DNA of 64,000 bases from an uncultured Paracoccaceae bacterium (lineage in GTDB: Bacteria > Pseudomonadota > Alphaproteobacteria > Rhodobacterales > Rhodobacteraceae), in NCBI GenBank assembly GCA_947495795.1, contig CANMAI010000006.1, forward strand, positions 186,001-250,000, read 5' to 3'. The number at the start of each line of letters is the position of its first letter. Positions within the stretch are counted from its first letter, which is position 1. Below the pieces are notes generated by a model. It searched no databases and had not been told where the DNA came from. It saw nothing but the letters and a program-made list of their open reading frames with translations. Made by a program: the position numbers and the translations under genes. Shown here piece by piece: positions 17,951 to 25,815 of this stretch.

Positions 17951-19204
17951 ATGAAATATAGACTGAAGAGCCTCGCTATTGCAGGATTGACCAGCGTTGC
18001 AACGTTGCTCAGCAGTGCTGTACAAGCCGTAGAAATTGAATATTGGCAGTATTTTTTCGATGCTCGCGTCGAGGCTATGGAGCAATTGATCGAAGGCTTC
18101 GAAGCGGAGAATCCTGATATTACGGTGAAGATGACGCATTTTCCCTATGCTGATTACCGCACCAAGGTTGCCGCTGCGATCCCTGCTGGTGAAGGGCCGG
18201 ATGTGGTCCAACTCTTTTATGGCTGGTTGAATGATTACGTTGAGGCAGAGTTGATACAGCCGCTGCCCGCTGATGTATTTCCGCCCGCCAAGATCGAGGA
18301 GGATTTCTTCCCGATGGTCGGTGCCATGCGTGAGGGCGACAACTACTGGGCATTGCCGACAGCCGTGCGCAGCCTTGCGCTTTTCTACAACACACGTCTC
18401 TTTGACGAGGCTGGTGTCGATGCGCCGCCAACCAATCTTGATGAACTCGTTGAAGTTGCAAAAAAACTTACCAAAGTGGATGGCGCCGGCAATCTAACCC
18501 AAGTGGGTATCACGGCAGGAATGACGGCTCAGGATCATCACTGGTTCCGCGAAGTTCTGGTGCGTCAGATGGGCGGTGACCCCTATACAGACGACTATCG
18601 CACTGTGAATTACAATGACGAAGCCGGACAGAAGGCGCTCGACTTCTATGTTGGATTAGCGAAGCAGCACAAGGTAACTGCCTTTGGCTTCATGGATGAG
18701 CCGCAGGCGGCCTTCAAAGCAGGTCGCGCAGGCATGCATATAGATGGCTCTTTCCGCATCGGCTCCCTGAACGGCGTGCGGGGGCTCAAATGGGGCGTTA
18801 CCGAACTGCCAGCCGGCCCTGATGGCACCAGATCAAACTATTCATCTTATTGGGTGAATGCGATCACCACGAAAGCGGAAGGTGAAAGATATGATGCTGC
18901 GGTCAAGTTCATGCAGTATGTCACTTCCGATGAAGCAATGCAGATCTGGCTGGATGTTGTCGGTGAACTGCCCGCCAAACCTTCAGTCGGAATGACGGAT
19001 GCAAACGCGAATAACGAGGTGTTTGGCCCGTTCATTCGTGGTCTTGCCTATGCGAACACGACAAAATTCGCCAACGAGTCCGCGCAACGCCAAGCGATGG
19101 TGGATATGGTATCCCGTATGGATATTGAAGGGCAATCGGCTGCGGACAGTATCGCTGCTGCCGCAGCTGAAGAGCAGAAGGTCCTAGATGATTATTACAA
19201 GTAA
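17951..19204 (+). CDS. ABC transporter substrate-binding protein (sugar type, family 1)
   Basis: A 417-residue periplasmic binding protein. The signal peptide is residues 1-26 (MKYRLKSLAIAGLTSVATLL, then SSAVQA), and the mature part begins VEIEYWQYFFD. The fold motifs of family-1 solute-binding proteins are present (PDVVQLFYGW, FYNTRLFDEAGVDAPPTNLD, KAGRAGMHIDG). The frame is open to 17873, but the ATG at 17951 opens the signal peptide and follows GGGAG. It is the first gene of the importer operon and lies downstream of the ROK operator. The ligand is likely a carbohydrate or glyco-conjugate. A stem-loop after the gene probably keeps its mRNA more abundant than that of the permeases. Confidence 0.93.
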   Translation: MKYRLKSLAIAGLTSVATLLSSAVQAVEIEYWQYFFDARVEAMEQLIEGFEAENPDITVKMTHFPYADYRTKVAAAIPAGEGPDVVQLFYGWLNDYVEAELIQPLPADVFPPAKIEEDFFPMVGAMREGDNYWALPTAVRSLALFYNTRLFDEAGVDAPPTNLDELVEVAKKLTKVDGAGNLTQVGITAGMTAQDHHWFREVLVRQMGGDPYTDDYRTVNYNDEAGQKALDFYVGLAKQHKVTAFGFMDEPQAAFKAGRAGMHIDGSFRIGSLNGVRGLKWGVTELPAGPDGTRSNYSSYWVNAITTKAEGERYDAAVKFMQYVTSDEAMQIWLDVVGELPAKPSVGMTDANANNEVFGPFIRGLAYANTTKFANESAQRQAMVDMVSRMDIEGQSAADSIAAAAAEEQKVLDDYYK

Positions 19205-19216
19205 TTAGGACCGCAC

Positions 19217-19248
19217 GCCGGACCGGGTAGCCCCCCTCTCGGTCCGGC
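19217..19248 (+). terminator. Stem-loop between binding-protein and permease genes (partial terminator)
   Basis: A perfect 9-bp stem, GCCGGACCG/CGGTCCGGC, has a 14-nt loop. It begins 12 bp after the binding-protein stop and 69 bp before the first permease start. It has no T tract. Such hairpins commonly stabilise the upstream mRNA or reduce read-through, raising binding protein relative to permease. Confidence 0.7.
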
Positions 19249-19284
19249 AACTATTCTAGAACCTGCAGGGCTGAAAGTGCTTAA

Positions 19285-20178
19285 ATGACGCTCTACCGCG
19301 ACCTCACGATCCGTCAAAAGCACATCGTCTGGGCATGGGCGTTCTTGGCCATTCCCGCTCTGTTTTACGGGATTATCCGATTTTATCCGACAGGCACGGC
19401 AGTCCTGATATCGTTTCAGAACTGGAACCTCTTAGGCAGCCGTACATGGGCCGGGCTGGAAAATTATCGCGAGCTGTGGAACGATCCCGTTTTCTGGAAA
19501 GTCTTCCGCAACACGTTTGCATATCTCCTGATCGGCACCCCGGTCAGCCTCGTCCTCAGCTTTATCATCGCTTATCATCTGGACAAGTTGCGGTTCATGC
19601 ATGGCTTCATCCGCATGCTCTACTTTCTGCCGTTCATGACATCCGCTGTTGCCATGGCATGGGTCTGGCGCTGGTTTTATCAGGGTGTGCCCATCGGGCT
19701 TTTCAACAACATCCTGGCAAGCTTTGGCATCGCACAGATCGAGTTCTTGAACTCCACTACCAACGCTCTTCCTGCGGTCCTTGCACCTGCCGTCTGGGCA
19801 GGGCTGGGTTTCCAGGTGATCATCTTTATGGCAGGGCTTCGCGCCATTCCAACCTCCTACTATGAGGCCGCACGCATCGATGGTGTTGGCTGGTGGACGA
19901 TCCTGACACAGATCACCCTACCGCTTCTGAAGCCTACAATGGTCTTCATCGTGGTCTTCTCCTCAATCGGCTTTTTGAGGATTTTTGACCATGTTTTCAA
20001 CATGACAACGAACAATCCTGGCGGCCCGCTCAACGCGACAAAGCCGCTCGTTCTGATGATCTATGATACCGCATTCAATGGCTTCAATATGGGTTATGCA
20101 GCGGCCCAAACGGTTGTGCTCTTCACGATCCTGCTCATCGTCAGCCTTATCCAGCTTCGGCTTTTGAGGAGCGAATAG
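19285..20178 (+). CDS. Sugar ABC transporter permease 1 (MalF/UgpA type)
   Basis: A 297-residue inner-membrane protein with six predicted helices. The EAA loop reads EAARIDGVGWWTILTQITLP, followed by LLKPT, and contacts the ATPase. The N-terminus (RQKHIVWAWAFLAIPALFYG) is typical of the MalF/UgpA class without the long periplasmic loop. It abuts permease 2, which starts at the next base, and belongs to the importer operon. Confidence 0.93.
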   Translation: MTLYRDLTIRQKHIVWAWAFLAIPALFYGIIRFYPTGTAVLISFQNWNLLGSRTWAGLENYRELWNDPVFWKVFRNTFAYLLIGTPVSLVLSFIIAYHLDKLRFMHGFIRMLYFLPFMTSAVAMAWVWRWFYQGVPIGLFNNILASFGIAQIEFLNSTTNALPAVLAPAVWAGLGFQVIIFMAGLRAIPTSYYEAARIDGVGWWTILTQITLPLLKPTMVFIVVFSSIGFLRIFDHVFNMTTNNPGGPLNATKPLVLMIYDTAFNGFNMGYAAAQTVVLFTILLIVSLIQLRLLRSE

Positions 20179-21054
20179 ATGGCCGTCACCGATATCCGCC
20201 CCACCGCTGCATCAGTGCTGGAGACCAAGGCACCAGCACGGGCGCGCAACATGGGCCAGTTCATCCGCTGGCTGTTGCTCTTCATTGGCGGCATCCTGAT
20301 GGTGATGCCGATCGCCTACATGATCTCGACATCGCTCAAATGGCCGCACGAGGTTTACAACGTCAATCTCATTCCGGAAGAGCCGACGCTGGAGAACTAT
20401 ACCTATGTGCTTGAAGACGGGCGTTTCTATCTCTGGTTCGTCAATTCGATCATTATCGCCACTATCACCACACTATCCAATCTCCTGTTTGATAGCCTCG
20501 TGGGTTACACGCTTTGCAAATTTCGCTTCCCCGGCCGCCAGATCATCTTCATCGCAATCCTCTCCACTCTGATGATCCCAACAGAAATGCTTGTTATCCC
20601 CTGGTATCTCATGAGCCAAAGCTTCGGGTGGCTGGATAGCTATTGGGGTATCATGTTCCCTGGCTTGATGACCGCTTTCGGGACCTTTCTGATGAAACAG
20701 TTTTTTGAAAGCGTACCGGATGATTTTATAGAGGCCGCCCGCATCGATGGCCTTAATGAGCTGCAAATCTGGTGGACGGTTGCCATGCCACTCGTCAAAC
20801 CGGCGCTAGCGGCGTTGGCAATCTTCGTTTTCCTCGGTAATTGGACAGCATTCCTTTGGCCGTTAATCGTCACCAATTCCGTGGAAATGTACACGATACC
20901 TGTGGGTCTTTCCGGCTTTGGCGATGAGGCCGATGTTGCGTGGGAGTTGATTATGACGGGCGCTGCAATCTCCACTATTCCAACACTCGTCGTCTTCCTG
21001 ATTTTTCAGCGCTTTATTATTCGCGGCGTTGTTATGGCGGGGCTCAAAGGATGA
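20179..21054 (+). CDS. Sugar ABC transporter permease 2 (MalG/UgpE type)
   Basis: A 291-residue inner-membrane protein with six predicted helices. The EAA loop reads EAARIDGLNELQIWWTVAMP, followed by LVKPAL. The N-terminal helix is about residues 28-50 (FIRWLLLFIGGILMVMPIAY). It pairs with permease 1 to form the channel. Its stop overlaps the ATG of the lyase gene (ATGA), so the enzyme is translationally coupled to the transporter. Confidence 0.93.
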   Translation: MAVTDIRPTAASVLETKAPARARNMGQFIRWLLLFIGGILMVMPIAYMISTSLKWPHEVYNVNLIPEEPTLENYTYVLEDGRFYLWFVNSIIIATITTLSNLLFDSLVGYTLCKFRFPGRQIIFIAILSTLMIPTEMLVIPWYLMSQSFGWLDSYWGIMFPGLMTAFGTFLMKQFFESVPDDFIEAARIDGLNELQIWWTVAMPLVKPALAALAIFVFLGNWTAFLWPLIVTNSVEMYTIPVGLSGFGDEADVAWELIMTGAAISTIPTLVVFLIFQRFIIRGVVMAGLKG

Positions 21055-22535
21055 CAGATCGCACCACTTTTCCTGACCCGACATACAAGAAAACAGTACT
21101 GGCACCGCTCTTTGAGGGGGTCAAAGCTCATTACGCAACACATATGTTAACTATAAACAAAGCCCATCTGGTGATGCTGGCAGAAACCGAAATCCTGAAG
21201 CGCGATCAGGCCAAGGAGATCGCGGTGGCCTTACAGGCAATTGCGCTCGAAACCGATGTCAGTGCGCTCATCTATACGGGTGAGCATGAAGATTTCTTCT
21301 TTGTTGTGGAAGCTGCCCTGAAAGCCAGTCTGGGTGACCTTGGGGGCATGCTTCACACTGCACGGTCCCGCAACGATATGGATCATACGCTCTTCAAAAT
21401 GGCGCTTCGCAGCCGTGCTGGTATGATGCTTGATCAATTGCAGCTTCTAACCAAGTCACTCATCACCAAAGCCGAAGAGGAAGCTGAAACCCTTATCGTG
21501 GCATATACGCACGGTCAGCCCGCACAACCCACTACGTTCGGCCACTACCTCGCTGCGATTGTTGAGGTGCTTATCCGCGATATGGAGCGTCTCAATGCGT
21601 CTGCCGATGCTTTGGAGTATTGCCCAATGGGGGCCGCGGCCATCACAACCTCGGGTTTCCCCATTGATCGCCACCGTATGGCCGCGCTTCTGGGCTTTGC
21701 AGAACCGCTCGTGAACTCCTATGGCTGTATCGCGAGCGTCGATTATGTCACCGGCCTCTACTCTGCGATCAAACTGATCTTCGTGCATCTCGGCCGTGTC
21801 ATTCAGGATATGGCTTTCTGGTCGTCATTCGAGGTGGGTCAGCTCTACGTGCCCAATGCCCTCGTTCAGATCAGCTCGATCATGCCGCAGAAGCGCAACC
21901 CTGTTCCGATTGAGCATATGCGCCATCTCGCCTCCGTTACCGTAGGGCGCTGCGATATGATCGTGAATACAATGCACAACACCCCGTTTACAGATATGAA
22001 TGACAGCGAGGGTGAAGTTCAGCAAGCTGGTTATGATGCCTTTGCATCCGGCGGGCGTGTGCTTGAGTTGCTCGAAGCGTTCCTTCCCGCCTGCGAGATT
22101 GATCGCGCAAACGTGGCGCGAAACACTGATGCGGCCTGCATAACCATCACAGAGCTTGCCGATACACTGGTACGGGATGAGGGGCTGAGTTTTCGGCAGG
22201 CCCATGAGATTGCGGCTGCTACCGCGCGCGCTGTGATCTCCGACGAAAAGCCGTTGGGAGCCGGGTTCAAGGAGTTTGCGGCAGCATTTTCAACCGAGAT
22301 GGGGCGAGCTTCAATACTATCAGAACAGGGCTTCGCTATTGCCACATCGGCCGAGAACTTCATTGCTGTGCGCAATCGCCCCGGCGGGCCCGCGCCAGAA
22401 GCTCTGCACGCAGCCCTGAGTGTATCCGCAGCACAATTGCATACGCTGGCCACAAGGGCCCAAAACCGGGAAAAACGCCAGTCGGAGGCTCAAGACCGTC
22501 TTGAGCAGGCATTCAACTCCTTGATGGAGAGCTGA
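21051..22535 (+). CDS. Argininosuccinate-lyase-like enzyme, aspartase/fumarase superfamily
   Basis: A 494-residue lyase. Conserved regions are present: LHTARSRND near residue 100, THGQPAQPTTFGHYL (the ASL THxQ catalytic-His region) and the signature SSIMPQKRNP with its catalytic Ser. The superfamily cleaves C-N or C-O bonds and releases fumarate. Several positions differ from true ArgH: GRSRNDQ is ARSRNDM, HLQRAQP is HGQPAQP, and the signature is followed by VPIEHMR. Its place inside a sugar-type ABC operon, coupled to a permease and followed by a kinase gene, argues against arginine synthesis. I infer cleavage of an imported N-substituted aspartate-like conjugate to fumarate plus an amine. 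The frame is open upstream to 20940, but the ATG at 21051 gives the family N-terminus. Confidence 0.87.
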   Translation: MTDRTTFPDPTYKKTVLAPLFEGVKAHYATHMLTINKAHLVMLAETEILKRDQAKEIAVALQAIALETDVSALIYTGEHEDFFFVVEAALKASLGDLGGMLHTARSRNDMDHTLFKMALRSRAGMMLDQLQLLTKSLITKAEEEAETLIVAYTHGQPAQPTTFGHYLAAIVEVLIRDMERLNASADALEYCPMGAAAITTSGFPIDRHRMAALLGFAEPLVNSYGCIASVDYVTGLYSAIKLIFVHLGRVIQDMAFWSSFEVGQLYVPNALVQISSIMPQKRNPVPIEHMRHLASVTVGRCDMIVNTMHNTPFTDMNDSEGEVQQAGYDAFASGGRVLELLEAFLPACEIDRANVARNTDAACITITELADTLVRDEGLSFRQAHEIAAATARAVISDEKPLGAGFKEFAAAFSTEMGRASILSEQGFAIATSAENFIAVRNRPGGPAPEALHAALSVSAAQLHTLATRAQNREKRQSEAQDRLEQAFNSLMES

Positions 22536-22539
22536 TCTT

Positions 22540-23595
22540 ATGGCCAACCTTGCCTTGCGCAATCTTACCAAATCCTACGGCACAACTAAGGTGCTGCACG
22601 GCATTAGCCTTGATGTGGCGGATGGTGAATTTGTTGTATTCGTAGGCCCTTCCGGTTGCGGAAAATCTACCACGCTCAGGATGATTGCCGGGCTGGAGGA
22701 AGTGACATCCGGCGAGGTCGTTATCGACGAAAAAGTTGTCAACAACCTCGAACCCAAAGACCGCGACATCGCAATGGTTTTTCAGAATTATGCAATCTAT
22801 CCGCATATGTCCGTGAAAAAGAACATCGCCTTTGGTCTGCGGTCTTCAAAACTTTCCCGGCTCGAAAAGGATGCGCGAATCCAGGAAGTTGCGGGTATTT
22901 TGGATATGACCAAACTCTTGAACCGCAAACCCTCCCAGCTCTCTGGTGGTCAACGCCAGCGGGTGGCTATAGGTCGGGCGATGGTGCGTGATCCGGCAGT
23001 GTTTCTTTTCGACGAACCTCTCAGCAATCTCGATGCACAATTGCGCACCCAGATGCGTCTGGAGATAAAGAAACTTCACCAACACGTTGGCAACACGATC
23101 ATCTTCGTCACTCATGATCAGGTGGAGGCCATGACGATGGCAGACCGGATCGTGATAATGAAGGATGGTCGTATCCAGCAGGTAGGCACACCTGCGGAAG
23201 TCTACCATCAGCCTGCCAATGCTTTTGTTGCTCAATTTATCGGAGCACCGTCGATGAATATGCTGCCTGCAACGCTCAACGGCGCCGGATTGGAGCTTGT
23301 GGCGGGCTGGACCATTGAGACACCGCTTCGCAGTGACACCGCACGAGCCGTTACCGTCGGAGTTCGCCCCGATGATCTCAGGTTGGATACAGGACAACGT
23401 CTTGTGTCCGGGAAAGTCGCAGTCCGGGAGCCACTCGGCCCCGAAACGTTGATCTACGTTGAAACAGATGGTGGAGAAGTTATCGCCAAGGCCGATGGTC
23501 GAACCCCGCCCGAAGTCGGGCAGGAAATTACCCTCTTTGCAGATCCTGCGGACCTTCATGTTTTTGATGCCGAAACCGGCGCAGTGCTGCAGTGA
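22540..23595 (+). CDS. Sugar ABC transporter ATP-binding protein (UgpC/MsmX type)
   Basis: A 351-residue ATPase. Walker A is GPSGCGKSTT, the signature LSGGQRQRVAIGRA, Walker B FLFDEPLSNLD, and the switch His is in FVTHDQVEA. A C-terminal TOBE/MalK-type regulatory region (VGVRPDDLRLDTG) completes it. It energises the two permeases upstream and lies 4 bp after the lyase gene. The kinase gene overlaps its last 4 bp. Confidence 0.95.
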   Translation: MANLALRNLTKSYGTTKVLHGISLDVADGEFVVFVGPSGCGKSTTLRMIAGLEEVTSGEVVIDEKVVNNLEPKDRDIAMVFQNYAIYPHMSVKKNIAFGLRSSKLSRLEKDARIQEVAGILDMTKLLNRKPSQLSGGQRQRVAIGRAMVRDPAVFLFDEPLSNLDAQLRTQMRLEIKKLHQHVGNTIIFVTHDQVEAMTMADRIVIMKDGRIQQVGTPAEVYHQPANAFVAQFIGAPSMNMLPATLNGAGLELVAGWTIETPLRSDTARAVTVGVRPDDLRLDTGQRLVSGKVAVREPLGPETLIYVETDGGEVIAKADGRTPPEVGQEITLFADPADLHVFDAETGAVLQ

Positions 23596-24500
23596 ATAGG
23601 ATCCAACGCCCTCCGACGGTGCTCTGTGCGGGCCGACTATACTGCGACCTGGTGTTCACTGGAGTCCCGCATCTACCAGTGATGGGGGCCGAAACTTTCT
23701 CTGAAGAGCTATCTCTTCATGCAGGAGGCGGAGCCTTTATCACTGCGGCAACATTCAACACTTTGGGTTGGCGAACTGCCCTTTTGGCAACTTTGCCTGC
23801 TCCACCTTTTGACACACTTGTGCGGCGAGACCTCGCTGCTGCTGAGTTGGATACAACACTTTGCCGGGAGGCGAGTGATGCAGCCGCTCCTCAGATAACC
23901 GTTGCCTTAGCCACCGGCGGTGACCGAGCATTTCTTAGCCACAAGGCAGGTCCTGCAATCCCGGACACAGCTTTGCCGCCGGGCTCTTGGTTACATTTGC
24001 ATATCGGAGAATTGCGCAGCCTTCAGGAGCACCCAGGATTGACCAAAATGGCGCGCGACGCGGGTATGACTGTTTCCCTTGATTGTGGATGGGATGATGA
24101 ACTCTTGAAGAAGGGCGCGGAGATGGCCCGGTTGATTGAAGAGGTGGATGTATTTTTGCCGAGCGAGACTGAGTTTGACTTGTTGTGTAACTCTGGCCTG
24201 CCTATGGAAGCATCACCGCTGACGGTTGTGAAATGCAGCAAAAGGGGAGCAAAGGCATTGGGGCCGAAGGGCTGGATCTATAGAAGCTCTGCTCCTGTCC
24301 CAGTTGTAGATGCAACAGGAGCAGGTGACTCCTTCAATGGCGGTTTTCTGGCTAGCTGGCTGATGGGTGAGCCTTTGGCAGATTGCTTGGAAAACGGGAA
24401 TATATGTGGGGCAGCAACTGTTCAAGCCACTGGTGGCACAGGTGGCTTGGTCCGCATAGGCAACCAACTCTCGGTTGGGCGTTTGGGAGCGGCCAAGTGA
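23592..24500 (+). CDS. PfkB-family carbohydrate kinase
   Basis: A 302-residue kinase of the ribokinase/PfkB family. The C-terminal signature DATGAGDSFNGGFLASWL carries the anion hole and the catalytic Asp, and the N-terminal GGG region (LHAGGGAFITAATFNTLGW) is present. It starts with a GTG that overlaps the ATPase stop (GTGA). It is the last gene of the importer operon. It probably phosphorylates the imported substrate or the sugar released by the lyase or deacetylase; the substrate cannot be read from sequence. Fructoselysine-type kinases are also PfkB members, which fits an N-linked sugar conjugate. Confidence 0.9.
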   Translation: MNRIQRPPTVLCAGRLYCDLVFTGVPHLPVMGAETFSEELSLHAGGGAFITAATFNTLGWRTALLATLPAPPFDTLVRRDLAAAELDTTLCREASDAAAPQITVALATGGDRAFLSHKAGPAIPDTALPPGSWLHLHIGELRSLQEHPGLTKMARDAGMTVSLDCGWDDELLKKGAEMARLIEEVDVFLPSETEFDLLCNSGLPMEASPLTVVKCSKRGAKALGPKGWIYRSSAPVPVVDATGAGDSFNGGFLASWLMGEPLADCLENGNICGAATVQATGGTGGLVRIGNQLSVGRLGAAK

Positions 24501-24802
24501 CAGTGTAGCTCTAGCGCGATGCTGGCAGAGCTTGTCACTTCCTTTGTTAAACCAGCTACAAGCAATCTCTTTGAACCAGTGCCCAGTGAGGCAAGCGGCA
24601 CATTGTCCGAGCCATGAAGAGATATTGCGCACGTGCTGAACTTGACTGATCCTGCGCCTAGCAGTGCTTGGACCTTGTCGCCGGTGAGAAACTGACAAAG
24701 ATTTGCGACTTCTAGAAAGTGCCAGGCGAACGCAAGGAGCACATCAATTGTAAAATGGCCAGCACGCGTAACGGGCCTTTTGCGTTAAGTGCCTGAAACT
24801 AA
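24501..24802. other. Intergenic region, PfkB kinase to tRNA-Cys
   Basis: About 300 bp without a credible gene. An open frame on the minus strand runs through it and into the kinase gene but has no family resemblance or ribosome-binding site. No clear terminator with a T tract was found. Confidence 0.4.
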
Positions 24803-24877
24803 ATGGAGGCGAGTACCGGAATCGAACCGGTGTACACGGATTTGCAATCCGCTGCGTAACCACTCCGCCAACTCGCC
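24803..24877 (-). tRNA. tRNA-Cys (anticodon GCA)
   Basis: A 75-nt cloverleaf including an encoded CCA. The acceptor stem is GGCGAGT/ACTCGCC with discriminator T. The anticodon stem-loop has GCA in GGATTGCAAATCC. The T arm is CCGGTTCGATTCCGG. It is a single tRNA gene. Confidence 0.96.
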
Positions 24878-25103
24878 TCGGAACTTCGATGTAGGCGCAC
24901 TGGGTCAGCGGGTCAATGTCAAACGTTCTGTGTTGGATATTTCCTATCATTGATCCGGTTAATGCAGGATTGTTGGCGCACTCGACATACCAACAAGAAG
25001 TACCTTTCTTGCTGCAGGCATGGCTCCGAACAAGCGTTGCCGTGACAAATTAAATGTGGCAAGTGATAGCAGGTGTAAGGCCTAAGAAGAGAGAGAAGCG
25101 CGC

Positions 25104-25757
25104 ATGATTGATTTCGCGGCCGCCCGCACTGCCATGGTGAACTGCCAAGTGCGCCCTTCGGATGTAACTCGTTATCCAATTATAGCGGCACTTCTGGAAG
25201 TTCCCCGAGAGCGATTTGTGCCGCAGGCGTTGGCATCGGTAGCGTATACGGGCGACCACATTGACGTAGCGCCGGAACGTGTTCTTCTTGATCCGCGCAC
25301 ATTTTCCAAGATGCTGGACTCTCTGGCCCTCACCCCTTCGGACCTCGTTCTCGATATTGGTGCCGGATATGGCTATTCCACAGCAGTGATTTCGAGGCTT
25401 GCGGAAGCGGTGGTAGGAGTTGAGGAAGACGAGGCAATGAGCAAAGAGGCGGAGGTGCAACTTCAGGCTCTCGGTGCCGACAACGCGGTTATCACTCATG
25501 CCGGGCTTACGGTGTGTGACCCTTCAAACGGTCCGTATGACGCTATCGTGATTCAGGGTGGTGTAGAGAAAATACCGAGTTCAGTGGCAAATCAACTGAA
25601 AGAAGGTGGCCGTATTGCCGCACTTTTCATGCAAGGTGCCTACGGTCAGGCCCGTTTGGGTAGAAAGAGTGGCGAAAAGATCGTTTGGCGGGCAGAATTC
25701 GATGCGGCAGCCCCGGTGCTGCCCGGGTTTCGTGGGAAAGCCGAATTTCAGTTTTGA
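25104..25757 (+). CDS. Protein-L-isoaspartate O-methyltransferase-like protein
   Basis: A 217-residue Rossmann methyltransferase. The SAM-binding motif is LDIGAGYGYSTAVIS, followed by the acidic VVGVEEDE. The overall layout is that of Pcm (MVNCQVRPSDVTRYPI at the N-terminus, FVPQALASVAYTGDHIDVAP), and alphaproteobacteria usually annotate it as Pcm. The canonical substrate-site motif (GQTIS-x-P) is replaced by VLLDPRTFSKM, so isoaspartate repair may not be its activity. It begins a run with tolC and the PopZ-like gene that is conserved in alphaproteobacteria. Confidence 0.82.
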   Translation: MIDFAAARTAMVNCQVRPSDVTRYPIIAALLEVPRERFVPQALASVAYTGDHIDVAPERVLLDPRTFSKMLDSLALTPSDLVLDIGAGYGYSTAVISRLAEAVVGVEEDEAMSKEAEVQLQALGADNAVITHAGLTVCDPSNGPYDAIVIQGGVEKIPSSVANQLKEGGRIAALFMQGAYGQARLGRKSGEKIVWRAEFDAAAPVLPGFRGKAEFQF

Positions 25758-25815
25758 AAACACGAATGATCGCAGCGAAAAAGCGGCGGCAAGAACCAGA
25801 GGCAGGCATTGAGCA

